The translations under genes were made by a program, and so were the position numbers. Positions 45,687 through 58,618 of a stretch of 64,000 nucleotides of DNA are shown piece by piece; position 1 is the stretch's first letter, and each line of letters starts with the position of its first letter. The notes under the pieces were generated by a model. That model did not search any database, had not been told where the DNA came from, and saw only the letters and a program-made list of their open reading frames with translations. Source of the DNA: Macrocystis pyrifera (taxonomy: Eukaryota; Sar; Phaeophyceae; Laminariales; Laminariaceae); assembly GCA_031763025.1 (NCBI GenBank), contig JASSKH010000028.1:3094981-3158980 (forward strand), written 5' to 3'.

Positions 45687-45934
45687 CGTACAAGTTGAGC
45701 TGCCGCTGGAAGGACGTGAGCTTGTTGTGCCTGTAGAATAGAGGCATGACTCCCTCGATAAACTCCTCAAAATTTGCGATGTGGAAGCTTTTGCCGTCGC
45801 TGTCCCCACCCCACCACCGCCGGGTCCGTTTCACACAGAATCTGGAACAGCTTCCTGGGGAACATTGACGGCGCACCGCGGCCACCCCTCGCAGGCGGGA
45901 AGCCATAGTTCGGCTCCTGGGAGCGGCGAGCCAT
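45687..45934 (-). CDS. HSF-type transcription factor, exon 1 (start and most of the DNA-binding domain)
   Basis: I chose the ATG at 45,934 (aattATGGCTCGC) because MARRSQEP leads directly into the domain; an in-frame ATG at 45,979 would add 15 residues. The domain reads FPRKLFQILCETDPAVVGW, then DSDGKSFHIANFEEFIEGV, MPLFYRHNKLTSFQRQLNLY and G. It has helix 1, the wing-like strands and recognition helix of an HSF fold, with the diagnostic RHNKLTSFQRQLNLYGF. Between VVGW and DSDGK the DNA has one G too many (run TGGGGAC), switching frames; removing one base gives 82 codons plus one base, exactly the phase required by exon 2. HSFs bind nGAAn repeats and activate chaperone genes in the nucleus. 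The predicted length is about 660 residues. Confidence 0.9.
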
Positions 45935-46295
45935 AATTATTTCTAATTTGTTTGGTTTGTTTGGTTTCCGGCACAGCACAAAGCCAGCAAGAATTGGGAG
46001 AGCTGGCTGTGCGAGCGCTACCTGTGTGCTGGCCGGTTGTTGATTGAGTTTTTTCGCTTTGTCCGCTTGAAGAATAAAACCGCCCAGATATGAGTTGGAG
46101 CTTATCTATGGAGATATCTTCCTGTTCAGCAAGCCAGCCCTGTCCGGCTATGTGTCCTCCGTCCCCTGTGCCAGCCAGTCTTCACGGCGCGCACGAAAGT
46201 AGGCACAGAAGCTCCTCCTGGCCCGCGGGCGTGGTTGTGGTAGATGGTGAGGGGCTGGGGTGGGGCTGCGTGCTGCGCCCGGTCTGTTCGTAATA

Positions 46296-46306
46296 TTCGG
46301 GAAGCG
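46296..46306. promoter_or_regulatory. Possible heat-shock element upstream of the HSF gene
   Basis: TTCGGGAAGCGAA contains the inverted pair TTCnnGAA of a heat-shock element plus a third GAA at matching spacing, though in the wrong orientation for a perfect three-unit HSE. It lies about 360 bp upstream of the chosen HSF start, in GC-rich DNA that could be the promoter. Autoregulation is inference, and a chance match is possible. Confidence 0.3.
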
Positions 46307-46877
46307 AACCCGCCCTTTCGTTTCCGCGGGCGAACTAAAATATCGGGGCACGCCAGATTATTCGGTTTTCAAATTGGTGCGGGATATGACACCGGAGGCA
46401 CTATCCACTGAGAACCGAGAAGACGCGAGAAGCAAAAAAAGCAAAAAAGCACATACATTTCGCGTGTTAATTAAAACCACACAATGTCATGCATGCATCA
46501 TTATCTATCATATCATACAATGGTCACACGTTTACCACTCTGTACGGTATGGCCCTGTACGCTAGGCGGTGAATAGGGTCGTGTAAGAGACCATCACGCA
46601 ACAGTGAACCTCGCGAAAAATCTCGCGTTGCGAAACATGATTGGGCCCCTCTCTCTTCTTTTGCATACTTTCGACTTGTTATTGCGCATGCAGCATGGAT
46701 GTACATTTATTTGTTGTTGTGGTCTTTGGCGCGTGTTCTTATTTTCATCAGACTACTACTACCCACTCTGGACTATCATTATCTTCTATCTGTATTCACT
46801 CACGCGTCTTATTATGGTTGCTGTGACCGTATACACACGTGTATGGTATCGTCTCCTAAAAACAAACCAACGAATCG

Positions 46878-46904
46878 TTTCACCCCCCCCCCCCCCCCCC
46901 CCCC
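46878..46904. repeat. Poly(C) tract
   Basis: About 27 consecutive C residues, unrelated to any gene seen. Confidence 0.95.
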
Positions 46905-46989
46905 GCCTCTATAATAGCGTAGGCAACTCCGAGCGAGTACGTACAGCAGCAAGCAGCAGCAGCAGCAGCATGCTGCATCGAAACTGAGC

Positions 46990-47690
46990 ACGAGACATGC
47001 GTCTTTTTGTCATAAATTAGACACTCACAAGGGCATTAGAAGGGAGTTAAACAAGACCCCTGCCGTCATCCCGTGCAAAAATATCCATACAAAATATACG
47101 GCGGCGCTCTTGTTTTTTCCTATTTTTTTACTACGATGATAGTTATTTTATCATTATATGCGCAGTTTGAAGGATACTTATATGTCGTGGTAGCTCAGAC
47201 GCAGCAGCAGCAGTAGTTACAGGTTACTGAAGGCGTATTGTACACGTATCCATGTTATATTCCGAAAGCAGTCCAGAGGTTCTACTTCTTGGCAGCTGCT
47301 GGCGTCTCACAAACAGTACCTACCTGCTGGTATTAATAGTATATATGCACACCCATACGTGATACGTGCAGTAGTATTATAGTATTAATAGTAGTAGTAC
47401 AACACCAGTGTAAATAATATTAAAGTATAAACCCTAAAAATAAATAATGTGAATAGTAGAGGACACTGACTCATGTTTTTGTCCACATCTGACATGTACG
47501 TATGTCGTAATAATAAAAGCACACACCATCAGGCACCACACCAGTATACTACGCTTGGTATTACTGCTGCTCATCTGCTGCTGTTGTACTGCTTGTCGTA
47601 TTACACTTTGTATACAAGAGTATATTATATCTGTTTGTCTTCTCTACTGCTTGCTACTGCAGCATGCTATTATTTTTGCTGCATGCAGTA
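46990..47690. other. AT-rich unassigned sequence
   Basis: Contains several TATTAATA palindromes and TACTGC/GCAGTA words; no gene, RNA or known repeat was recognised. Confidence 0.4.
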
Positions 47691-47697
47691 GTAGCCC

Positions 47698-47698
47698 C

Positions 47699-47731
<33 letters not shown>

Positions 47732-47760
47732 ACTGCTGCTGCAGCTGGTGCAGCAGCAGC
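47698..47760. repeat. (CTG)n microsatellite
   Basis: CTGCTGCTGCTGCTGCTG, then diverged CTGCTGCAGCTGGTGCAGCAG forming a small inverted pair. The alanine and leucine frames over it are artefacts. Confidence 0.9.
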
Positions 47761-48049
47761 TAATAATACTAGCTGTTGTTGCTGCTGCTGTAGGATTGTC
47801 TGGTGTGTGTGTGTGGTGTTTTTTATATATTCTTCTGTCTTCGATGAGAAATAATTCGTACCGTCTACTCGTACCGTTACCCTGCCTGGCACACGAGTAC
47901 GTTCGAGTATCATATTAAATGTTTTTTTCGTTGCCCACAGAACAGAACTCGTACAAAATATTTTGTACTCGCACCAAAATCATATCGTGTCAGATGTACA
48001 CAGCCAGCAGCAGTGTACGCATCTTGATAGGTCTTATATGGCTTATTTT

Positions 48050-48400
<351 letters not shown>

Positions 48401-48409
48401 CTATTAATA

Positions 48410-49440
48410 GTACTTGCTGGACACATGATAGAGACAGAGATCAGACCAAAAACACAAAAACACGAAGACATCGCGAGAAGAAGAAAGACGAAAAAAATGA
48501 CTTGTGGTCTCCCCGATCGATCGAATCGCATCATACACGACATAGTTATACATACCATACACAGATACATACATACGTACGCAACAAACACAGTAAGTAT
48601 CAAGGTGCCTTTGGTACGTACGCCGTTTTACCGAGTTTTACCGATCTTTTTTTGTCTTATTTTTGTTGTTCTCGACCCGTGCATACGCATACTACCTGGT
48701 ATATACCAGGTATATATCTTATACATACATACTATTATTAATATGTACATTAATATTTATGGTAGTATATAATAATTATTAATAGTACGCGTATACGCTC
48801 GTTGTGAAGTATGCTATTAATACTACTATTATTTGTTATTATTAATAGTACAACAGAAGTGAACCGCTGTGCTGCTTGCTGTAAAACAATTGCACTCTGC
48901 ATCGGCACATATTTTTGCAGCAGTCAGTATAGACACACACTACTATATATACTACAGACACACACTCTCTGCTCCTCCTGTTTCGTTGCTGTAACATAAT
49001 AGGTTGTTGCATGTTCTCTTCTTCTTCTCGTCGTGTCAATGTCCAGATAAATATGAGTACTTCATCTTCCATCTTTTTCCTTCAGTTCAGCTCAAAAAGT
49101 TGAAGTTTCCTGACGATTGTGGCCATTAGAATCGTACCACTGACTATTAATAATAACATTAATAACCATCATTCCTGATGGTATCATTTTCCGGTACTAA
49201 AATAGGCGTATAATATCATGAATAGGACACAAGGACACCGCCGCGTATTCTCTCTTTTCTCTCTTCTTTTCTGGTGACTCTGTCGTTCAGATAGATTCAG
49301 CGATTCAGCCCCTGAAATCTGCCGTTTCAACTTTTTTTTCACGAAATATTTTATACTGAAAAATGTGTGCGCGGGTATTAGTTCTTCTTTCGGCGCTGTC
49401 TGTCACGAATTAAGAGCAGCCAGCCGTTCTTTCTTCTGTC
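48410..49440. other. AT-rich unassigned sequence
   Basis: Rich in TATTAATA, TACCWGGTA and ATATAC words; no coding evidence. Confidence 0.4.
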
Positions 49441-49469
49441 TACCCAACGATGTCATCATCAGCACATCA

Positions 49470-49512
49470 GCACACGTGTGTAGAAAGAACGGTTCAATGT
49501 GAAGAAAACAAC
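49470..49512 (-). repeat. Short repeat R remnant, inverted
   Basis: GTAGAAAGAACGGTTCAATG followed by TGAAGAAAACAACAAC is the first ~40 bp of R in reverse complement with its (CAA)n head. Confidence 0.6.
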
Positions 49513-50026
49513 AACACAGAGGCAAACAGCAGGTAGGCAGGTGCATCCCCGTCCTGATTCTCCATCCTGTGTCGAGTTGGTCACGAAAAGAGTCATTATT
49601 AATAGATGAGATCGAGCAAACGAAAATCACTGCATTTTTTTCGAGGCACTCGTACGTACGTATGATATTATACCAGTAAGTACTATTATTGTATTGCCTG
49701 CACCGGGTACAAGTAGCGGCATCGGTGAGCAAATAAACGTCTTTCCAATCCCGCACCCCTACCATCAACTTGAGAATGACCCTCTTCCCCATCTAGATCT
49801 CCTCTTTTTAATCACGCCGACGATTAAATACCTCTTCTCCACGAACCGCAGAAGATAGATTTCCTTCGTTCAATCTTCCACGTAACGTACCGGGTGCGAA
49901 GAATACAACAAAAATGAGCCAAAATCAGAAAATATACCAGGTATAGTTCGAGTGCGTGGGATCAAGTACAAAACTTGTGTGCCTTGTACCCGAATACAAA
50001 TACTATGCTGCTCGGTGTGTGTGTTC

Positions 50027-50200
50027 TTCACCTTAAACCATTATTTCTACCCGTCGACAGCCAGCACAACCAGCGTCCGTGCCGATTCTCCAATCCTAGA
50101 GAGATAAAACATGACAAAATGTGTTGTGTTATCATAAAACTACACAGCAGAGCTGCTACTATTATACATTGTTACGCAGTAAAGCAGACAACGCAACGCC
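50027..50200 (+). repeat. Repeat R copy, diverged
   Basis: TTCTTCACCTTAAACCATTA, CTACCCGTCGACAGCCAG and GCGTCCGTGCCGATTC match R; the 3' part is strongly diverged. Confidence 0.7.
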
Positions 50201-50391
50201 GGTACATGTATGACATGACATGTGTACAACCAACGTCATTCTTTTTTTTTATCGGAGAGCATTTTTTCCCATAATCTCCGTATTTTTTTCGCGCAATTTT
50301 TCAGTCTTTCAGGTTTTCCTGATTTTTTTTTTCAAGAATATGTGGAATTTAACTTTTCTGATTTCTTTGCTTCTGGAGAATTCCACGAAGA

Positions 50392-50580
50392 GTGACAGAA
50401 CGCCTCCGTGTGTTGATAGATATCTCCAATTATTTCCAAACTTTCGAAATTCTGGAAAAAAAGCTCTCCGACAAGAATGAGTTACTTAGGACTCCTCCTG
50501 AAATGAGACAGAAGAGAATGACGCAAGAAGATACCGTTCGTTGTCGAAATATAAAGAATCCAAGAAGCATCGAGACGTGA
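50392..50580 (+). CDS. Weak candidate exon, unidentified
   Basis: The frame reads LIDISNYFQTFEILEKKL, then ELLRTPPEMRQKRMTQED and a stop at 50,580. The composition is protein-like (mixed charge, heptad-like hydrophobics), but there is no ATG at its start, no recognised family and no neighbouring exon. It may be part of a decayed element. Confidence 0.2.
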   Translation: MTERLRVLIDISNYFQTFEILEKKLSDKNELLRTPPEMRQKRMTQEDTVRCRNIKNPRSIET

Positions 50581-51039
50581 TCATGTGAAGAACAAACTGC
50601 TGCACAAACGAATCAACAGGGAGCAGGGGAGAGAAAGAGAGAGAGAGAAACACCGGAAGGACAGCGGAGAAGAATAAAATTGGAAAGAAAGAAAGAAAGA
50701 TGTCCAGCAGCCATGACTGATACAAAATTCGTTGCACGGGTTTCCGCCTCTGGTACGTATTGCGTATATATGCATACATACGTAGTCGAGCCGAGGACCT
50801 CACCACACACTGCACAATCTGCCATCTCCTTCCTACTGTTGATAATAATAACTGACTGGCTGACTGGCGTCGCGTCTCGTCGACCGCGGTGTCAAGTACC
50901 GACGCTGCCCCGCGGCTGTAGCGCCTCCCCTCAGGGGACAGACAAAACAAAACCAACGAAAAATACCAAAATTCGGGGCAGAAATAACACACGTTCCACA
51001 TATTATATCGAATTGTGACCGTGCCACACGATCTACCAT

Positions 51040-51185
51040 TTCGTGCCTGCTTTTGTCGACAAGGGTATCAATGGGGCTGCCCCCCACCCACCCCCAAGGG
51101 GATGCGTGGTCAATGCTCAAATGACTGGGGTACGCAACAAATGAGTACGCCCGCCCCTCTCCTTCTCTCTCCCCCTTGTTATAAG
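51040..51185 (+). mobile_element. LINE-B 3' tail
   Basis: GCGTGGTCAATGCTCAAATGAC and GCAACAAATGAGTACGCCC match the LINE-B end at 4,490-4,550 (GCGTGGTCAATTGTCAAATG, AGCAACAAATGAGTACACC). Confidence 0.65.
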
Positions 51186-51399
51186 GCTTAGTTTGAGCAG
51201 GTACTCGGTTAACCTTTCACAAGTAGCCCAACATCATTAACGAATGGCGTAGACGGCAGGACATAGGTTGTTGATCGCTAATTCGAATCTCACGTCCACC
51301 ATGAGTGCGCTTTCTAAGCCTGGGACCCCAGAGATCGCTAAGAAATTCGAGCTATAGGCTCGTACGGCCCCATACGAAGACCAAAGACCCCTGTTCACA

Positions 51400-51419
51400 A
51401 GGGGGGGGGGGGGGGGGGT
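51400..51419. repeat. Poly(G) tract
   Basis: Run of about 18 G; mononucleotide repeat. Confidence 0.9.
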
Positions 51420-51627
51420 TGTAAGGCTTAGCTTCGGTAGGTAATTGCTTCCTTTCATTGGTCGAACTGAAGCCGTCCCACAAGAGCAGCCATTGTGTGT
51501 CTGCTTTCGTCGACAGGAGTATCGGTACGGCTGCCCTCCCCTCCCCTCCCCTCCCCCCTGCCCTCCCCTCCTCCCAAAACCACTGAAAAAAGCGAGAATC
51601 GGCAAGAAACATTAACTACGTGTTATA

Positions 51628-51966
51628 ATGGTTACCCTGGGCTGGGTAATTGATCGATCTTCTACCCCTATAGCTCAGTAGGTAACACCTTCACATTTGA
51701 CGTCGTCGGCAGGACACGGGTTCGAATCTCACTTCGAACGTTTCTTGTACAGAAACGCTTGCGCGTGCGTCCCTAAAACAACATCTCCCTGGTTCCCCAG
51801 GTAATTGAGCGAAGCGAGTAGGTCAGCGTACAGACGTACACGGTTCCGACGCCCCAAAGATCGTTCCGCCGTTCAGAGATAGGGGGGGAGGGTGTCACAA
51901 GGGTTACCCTGGGCTGGGTAATTGATCGATCTTTTACCCCTATAGCTCAGTAGGTAACACCTTCAC
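51628..51966 (+). mobile_element. tRNA-derived SINE dimer, second locus
   Basis: It begins GGTTACCCTGGGCTGGG; A-box-like TAGCTCAGTAGGTAAC; B-box ACGGGTTCGAATCTC; one full ~268-bp unit and a second unit cut after ACACCTTCAC. The layout and second breakpoint match the dimer at 21,880-22,210. After the break comes an ACGTACGAAGTATAT stretch. Confidence 0.75.
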
Positions 51967-52649
51967 ATACGTACGAAGTATATACCAAGTATGACCGACG
52001 GCGTGGGATCAGGGTGCCAAGCTGGCCCTGGGGTGGCTATATACATATATCCTGGGTCAGTTTGGAGATGTGAAGGTAGTGTAGATATATGTATATATGG
52101 TAGCTGGTAAGAGACACAGGGATGTCAATGCTGGGTAGGGCACGCTGCTTGTAGATCACCTTCTTCTTAATACTGCTCCTCAAATGAGTTGAGAGGGAAA
52201 GAGAGAGCTCGAGTGAGCGAGGGTGGGCTTCGCCGGGGAACACAACTCAGCCCAGACTGGCCAAAACTTACCTGTATGCAGGTACGAGTCTACCGGGACG
52301 TTCCCATAAAAAGATTCCCAAACTATAACAGAATATTCTGCTCACGGGGGGGGGTTCTCAACGGGTTCCGCTGAATATTCCTGAAGCGCCACGTGCAACC
52401 ACATAAAAATCGCATACGGGTATATATTCCCATACCGCTAACTGGAACCATATAAGATTCGCATACGGGTATGTAAGTCCCTATACGGTGGATGTGCTAC
52501 TCCATCACAGAGAGCTACGGTTAGAGCGGAATCAGGCCGGCGTGGCGCCAGGGTGCCCAGCGGAAGTAGGGCGTTGAGAAGCAGGGTAGAACCCAATACC
52601 AGGTACCAGGTACTGATATACCTGGTATTATTTGTCGTTTGGACACATC

Positions 52650-55050
52650 ATCCAATACATCTCGGAAGGGGTATACCGACGAGGTCGGCCGAACAGACCA
52701 GAGAGGACGCTACGAGCAGCCACTTCTGGGAGGAGATCCGGCGCGGACCGGGGCGAGCCCCTCGGCGAGGGAGCAACGCGCCGCCTCCAGTTCCTGGCCA
52801 AGGGGAGGGCGGCAACGTAGAGAAAGAACCTCGCAGGGGAAGCGAGGGACGAAATACAGCCGACCCGGGCGGATCGCGCACCGGGGAAACGGGGTTGGTA
52901 GGACGGGGGGAGAAGCCAGAACGCCGGAGGGAGGAGTCGAGGGGGATGTTGGAAAACCTTTGTGGGCGACAGGGGGGGCGCCAGCTGGAGGGGGCGCCAG
53001 CTGGAGGGGATCCCTCGAGGAGTGTAGCGAGGCCTTCGGGAACGCGATGCCCTCTACGATTCTTGCTTCAGAAACACCCGAGAGGTGGTGTGATGTTGTG
53101 TGCAGTGTTCGCCTTGTGATGATCCAACGAGGGCAGCAGGCGATAGCGCTTGCCATATATGAAAGCGGACGCCACATGCTGTAGTGCATGCGTGTTGTGT
53201 GGTGGATGTCCTAGCGAGGCAAGAAGCACCGCCACCGCACTGCCGCCCAGCAGACGATTGCGGAGCCCGGTATACGAGACGGGACGCGTTTGAGGAGCGG
53301 TCGTTCAAGTGGATGCGGGTCTTCGCAGTCGGGTCGCGTGAATGGGGGGGGGGGAAGCACGGGAGACGCAGACCTGCGCACAAGGTTCAGGAATACCTCC
53401 GCCAACACCTGCGGAAAAGGCTACGCTCAACCGCCCGTCGTCAATGTCTCGCTACGCGGGTGGGGTGAAAGTCGCTGCACGCGCCCTCCTGGTGGAGCCG
53501 CCGTCGGCTGGCAACGATATGACGTGGACCATCTTAGCGGCACATTTCCGGTCCGAAGACCACGCTACCGTCTCCGCGACGGCGATGGCGGCAGCACTAG
53601 AGAGTGCCACCGAGGAAGAGAAGGATAAGCTTCTCCGTCGCGCCTGAACGCCGAACGACGGATAAGTCTCCCAGATAGTCTTCGGTATTCTCAGCTCCCG
53701 CAGCGGCCTATCAGGCACCGGAAACGACGGTCAGCGCTTCGTGCACCTCCCATTTATCATCCACATCAATATCGAGTGAGAGGAGTTTGGCAAGGGTATA
53801 ACGGCCTTCTGGCGGGGAACCGTCGAAAATGCTGCAATGCTCCTACCGGAGTTTTTAAAAACTCTTCTAGCAGTTCGGCCTCGCCGCGCCGGGGAAAAGG
53901 TGTCGATCGGTCTGCGGCGGCAATACAATAGTGGTGACCGAGGCTGAAAGTGGTCAACCGCGAGGTGGGGAAGTTTCGGGTAGCCGTGCCCGAGGGAATC
54001 GAGCACATGGGGTTGGAGGCTCGCGCGCTACACGAGACGGGCAACTGGCTCATTCTCACCGACTGTACCAACGTGTTTCAACACGCTGCACAGGACGGCT
54101 GTGCTTGCGGAAATGGCCACCTACTTGCCGGTGCTCACGCCGTTTGTGGTCAGCTGCCACGGCGAGGAAACCGCCGATGAATAGTTCAGATGGACTCGGG
54201 GGCTCCCCTGACAATCACTTGCGCCAGAGGGATGCAGCAATTGGACGCGCGTCGACGCGGGGAGAACGGGCAGAAGTCTTCTCTCTCGCGATAAAAATGT
54301 AAGGCACGAACCGTAGTGAAGAGGGGGAGGAGAGCCTGCTATATATGTGACCCCGGACCCGAGTTACGACTAGAAGGGAGTGAGAAAAGATGGGCGAAGA
54401 TGATAAACGGGAAGGAAAGAACAGAATAGAACCGGTAATGTTCTTATTGACGTTGCATCCGGAGCTGAGGTGATTCCGTGAGGAGTTGGAAGGGGAAGGA
54501 GTTGAAGCCCTTGCCTATTCTAATGACCAAACATGCACGATGTTACCCTGGGCCTTATGGGTCTTATGGCAAGCATGGTCAGGGATACCTCCCTCGTTCG
54601 GCGTGAGTTTGACAGAATCGGCATCGTCATCAAGCCCGCTACGACCCTGGTGTTACCTCCGAAAGGGCGAGCTCCGGCGGAAGAGTTCTCGCTCCTGGAA
54701 AGCATCGACGTTCGAATCACGGAAGACGGGAGGGCGGCGGCGGTGGGCGTTCCTATCGGCACCGAACAGTTACGTCGTTGAACGCGAGGTGGGGGCAGGG
54801 CGAAACGGAGGAGGAGCGGATTGCCTTGCGCGTTGCGTGGCAGGCATGCCAGACAAGCAAGCATTCGGCCTCTCGAATCCTCGAGTATAGAACCAGGTGC
54901 AGTACCTCGAGCGTGTCGTGGACACCGGTACGTTTCTCGAAAAGCATGCCGAGGGGGCGGCAATGGGGCGCAGTGGGCTATGAGCACATCCTCGAACTAA
55001 CAGAAACGGAAAACGACATTTTTCATAGGAAGCGCGAACGTAAGGACGGA
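52650..55050 (+). mobile_element. Decayed LINE-like reverse transcriptase element
   Basis: Scattered plus-strand frames read like a reverse-transcriptase ORF: TERGATRRLQFLAK-type text near 52,770, the stretch VNREVGKFRVAVPEGIEHMG with ALHETGNWLILTDCTN (about 53,950-54,070, a motif A region), EGEGVEALAY (about 54,490, where the YxDD box would be), IKPATTLVLPPKGRAPAEE (54,630) and GRAAAVGVPIGTEQ. I recognise the wording as a multi-copy retroelement type but cannot assign a clade; non-LTR is my preference. It is broken by many lesions, with no recognisable ends. Confidence 0.6.
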
Positions 55051-55199
55051 GCATGGGGAAGGTACGTAGACAGGCGACGAAGTCCTATCGGGGAGCACTA
55101 CGTTAGCTGCGTAATATCGCCCAACCAATGCACATATACCTGGTACAAAGCAATACAGACAGAGTCAGACTTGAGCCTTTTTTGCGAGAGCCAGCTTGA

Positions 55200-56150
55200 C
55201 ACAGGATCCCCCTTAGCCCCCCTCCCCCCCCTCCATCGTTGTCGAGGGCCGGGACACGCGGCTGGTTACTATATCTGAGTGTCGCACTTCGGCTCTATCC
55301 CTCATCGCGGCACGCCATCTCCGCAAGAATGCGTAAAGGCCTACTCTCAGTTCTCGAGCGGGCTGCACCGCAAAGTCGCGCTCCTCCATCACAAGGCCTC
55401 GGCTATATCTTGGCTTGCAGCCTCGGCACCTTACGTAAGCTGTATGGGCGCGCGTTTGAGCGGATGCAATAATTTCCGAACTAACACCGAAAGACTCGTG
55501 ACCAGACCCTTTTTTTCACACGCCGCGCAAACTCGTCAATGAGGTTTTCTACTCCGCTTGGTGGTCCCGCCCAAGTACAAACACTCGCTCGTTTGGTTGC
55601 ATATGCCTGGTACCACCTAGAGTAGTCGACTGCAGCGACAGTGAACGGTACCTCCTCCGCGTCTTTTTCATCCCGAGTATATCCATCGTCGCCGTCTCGA
55701 CCTCCGAGAAAGTAGGTATTGAAGCCGCGGAGCAGTCACGGTCACGTCAGCACCCTCTCTGTGATTCCTGGTGACCGAGGGACAGTGATACCCGCGTCGT
55801 CAGCGCTAATCACCCCACACCATGGGTGTGGCTTCTCGTCCTCCTGCCTTACCGTCGACTCTGCGGGGCCGATACCTTACAACGCTTCTATTCAACCTTT
55901 CACCACTACTATTATTACCCCTCTCTATTTTCACGTAGCTTTCCCCCTAAAGCGTCGGTGCCGTCTTACAGGGGGGCAATACACGAGGCAGTATGGACTT
56001 AGGGCCCGACTGCCGCCATGCAGGTTGACTCTGGCTCTGCCCCGGTCACTCACACTAGGGCTTTTGACGTGTTTCTTGCATCTTAGAGTATAGCTGCTTG
56101 ATATACAGTAGTAGTTTCGCATCTAGGCAGGCGACACCGCTTTAGCTTTA
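55200..56150. other. Unassigned sequence between retroelements
   Basis: Short open frames, no recognised domain. It may belong to the 5' part of the element that follows. Confidence 0.35.
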
Positions 56151-58503
56151 CTAATCCGAAGGAGGTTTATAAAAAACGAAAGAAAATGCCGAATATGGTG
56201 AAGAGACACTTTTGGACGATCAATCATAACGATACGACAAGAAAGCGAGGACACCACAACAGCACCTCATCCGGAAGGGTCGTATGATGTGTGCTGATGG
56301 GCAGAAAACCGAGAGGGGACCAACCAAATCCGCCAGGAGAGTTTGGAGATTGGGTCGCAAATGAGACACTTCATGACCTACTCCCACACCTTCTACCGGC
56401 AAGGTAAAGACCAATAAAACGTGCGCGAAGAGAATAAAGCACCAAACACTCGGGGCTTACCAGTACGCGAAAATTGGCAAAATAGTATGCTAGTATAGAG
56501 CTGAAAGCCGGTTGTGAACCAATACTTGAGGGAGCGGTACCGCCCGTAGGATTAGTAGCGACAGTGGCAATGGTTAGTCAAGCACTTCGCTCCCCTTTAC
56601 GTCAGGTGGTATTTTCATAATATCACGGAAAGCGCCTGCGCGATGCCTCTGGGGCAGCGGGTGCAACCAATCATCTCTCTCCTAAAGAAAAGGCGTCGAG
56701 TTTCAGCTTCTCACCTGCCATGGAGCACGCCGTGTTGCTGGAACTCCTCGGAGGCGCATGCCACGGTAGGGGGTGCACCATGCTACAGAGTTTTGTGAGA
56801 CTTCTGATTTGAGGCGCTCCATATCTCGCAAAAAAAATGGCGTTAGGTAAAAAAAGTATTCTTAACCCAACGATGAGCAATTAATCCCATCGCCTACTGC
56901 TGTAGGTCCAAAACGAAATCGATTCTGAAAGCAAACGATGTCGAGATGTTCCTTAGTCGAGAAGCCCCACTGATCACAAATAGTTTAGCCAAAAAGTTTC
57001 TACCCCGCATGGCAGAACGCCTCCTTTCCATGCCTATGTTTTTATGCCTCCGGTCCTGGCTTATCCCAACCGCGACGACGTCAAGGACAAACCCCGCCCT
57101 TTTTCTCATCTACCGTGATGCCAGTGTTCACGGTTTCGGAGCCACCCTCGACCGAAACGTGAGGAAGATCAGGCAATTCGCCCTCACCCTGTTTGTTCAT
57201 CTGGCTGCGCTGCAATCGGGTCATAGCGCCACGGGACTCCGCTCGATCCGGATTCTGGCAAGCATCGTCTGGAGCATCAAGCGCCTTCGTGTGGTAATTG
57301 CGGTGGTTCGCCACGTTCCGCATTATTTTTCCGACCACAACGCACCCGTATTATTCGTGATAAACCTATATAAGCTTTCGGATTGCTCATCGGGTTGCGC
57401 TTTCATCTTTTCTCGATTTTAGTTTTTTTTGGGCGACTTAGGAATGACTTAGTAGTAATCGCATATCACTCCCGACGTGAGGAGGCTCATAAAAAAATAG
57501 GCGTTATGCACACCTGCCGTAGCACTCGTCGATATTTCAAGGGTCTATAGCGCCAATGCAGCCTCGGATCACTTCACTTCATGGTGATTCGCCCACACTC
57601 TCCATCAAGCCCTCTTCCGACCGTGCCGATCCAGCGCGCCATCGATGCGGCTTGAACACGGTAGATATGTGCCCCCTCCCAACGCATCTTTGAGCGCCAC
57701 CGCTCCAGCCGCTGTCCCTGAGATGCCCTCATCGGCGACAAAAACCGAAATACTCTCCGACTCCGTAAAGAGATACTCGCGCACCGACTGGGATATGGAA
57801 TAAAGCGCCGAACTGGTCTGCCGCGATACCATCTGAAGCCTCCTCCTCCTCTTCGAGAAGTCTCTCAGTCTCTGCCGGAAGGTTTCCCCCTAAACATTCC
57901 GTCCCACTGAAACGGCCTCCGGTTGTTGGAAATGCGCTCTTTAGCCGATATAGAGCACCTCTGTTTGTTCAAAGAAACTGTGCGTATATGTTGGGCTGTA
58001 TAGCGACGTGTCTGAAGTTGGTAGTTCCTTCTATATAGCAAACAAAATAGGCCACACAATGTAACGAACGTTTTGATAAAATACAGCAGTAGTACCAGAC
58101 AAACAATCCAAACATTTCGGGACAGACTGGGTATATAGCCTAGGGATTGAATCGATTATCGCAGGCTAGCATTGATCCCCGGGGCAGCTTTGCCTCCTGA
58201 TGGACGACGAACGGAAGCCTCCTCTTCGTTCGAAAAAATAATGACCACGGCTTCGGATTGCCTTGACAAGTCTGGCGGGTGGGCGGGCCCACCTGTTGGA
58301 CGGTGAGCCCACGCGAGTATACGTCCTGAAGTTCACAACGCATCCGTGGATTAAGCAAGCTTGCCAAGCAAACGCGTCCTGCCATCTGGGCGTCACCACC
58401 CACACGTTGGATATTCGAACGCCTGCCAGCCGTCGTGGTTTTGTCGCTGCTCCCAGTGGAATGCAAGACCTCTTTACAGGCGCTTTACAGGCGGTGGGAG
58501 GGC

Positions 58504-58514
58504 TCTCTCTCTCT

Positions 58515-58602
<88 letters not shown>

Positions 58603-58618
58603 CTCTCTCTCTCTTTCT
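58504..58618. repeat. (CT)n microsatellite
   Basis: About 110 bp of CT dinucleotides with few interruptions, inside the gypsy-like fossil. Leucine/serine repeat frames over it are artefacts. Confidence 0.97.
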
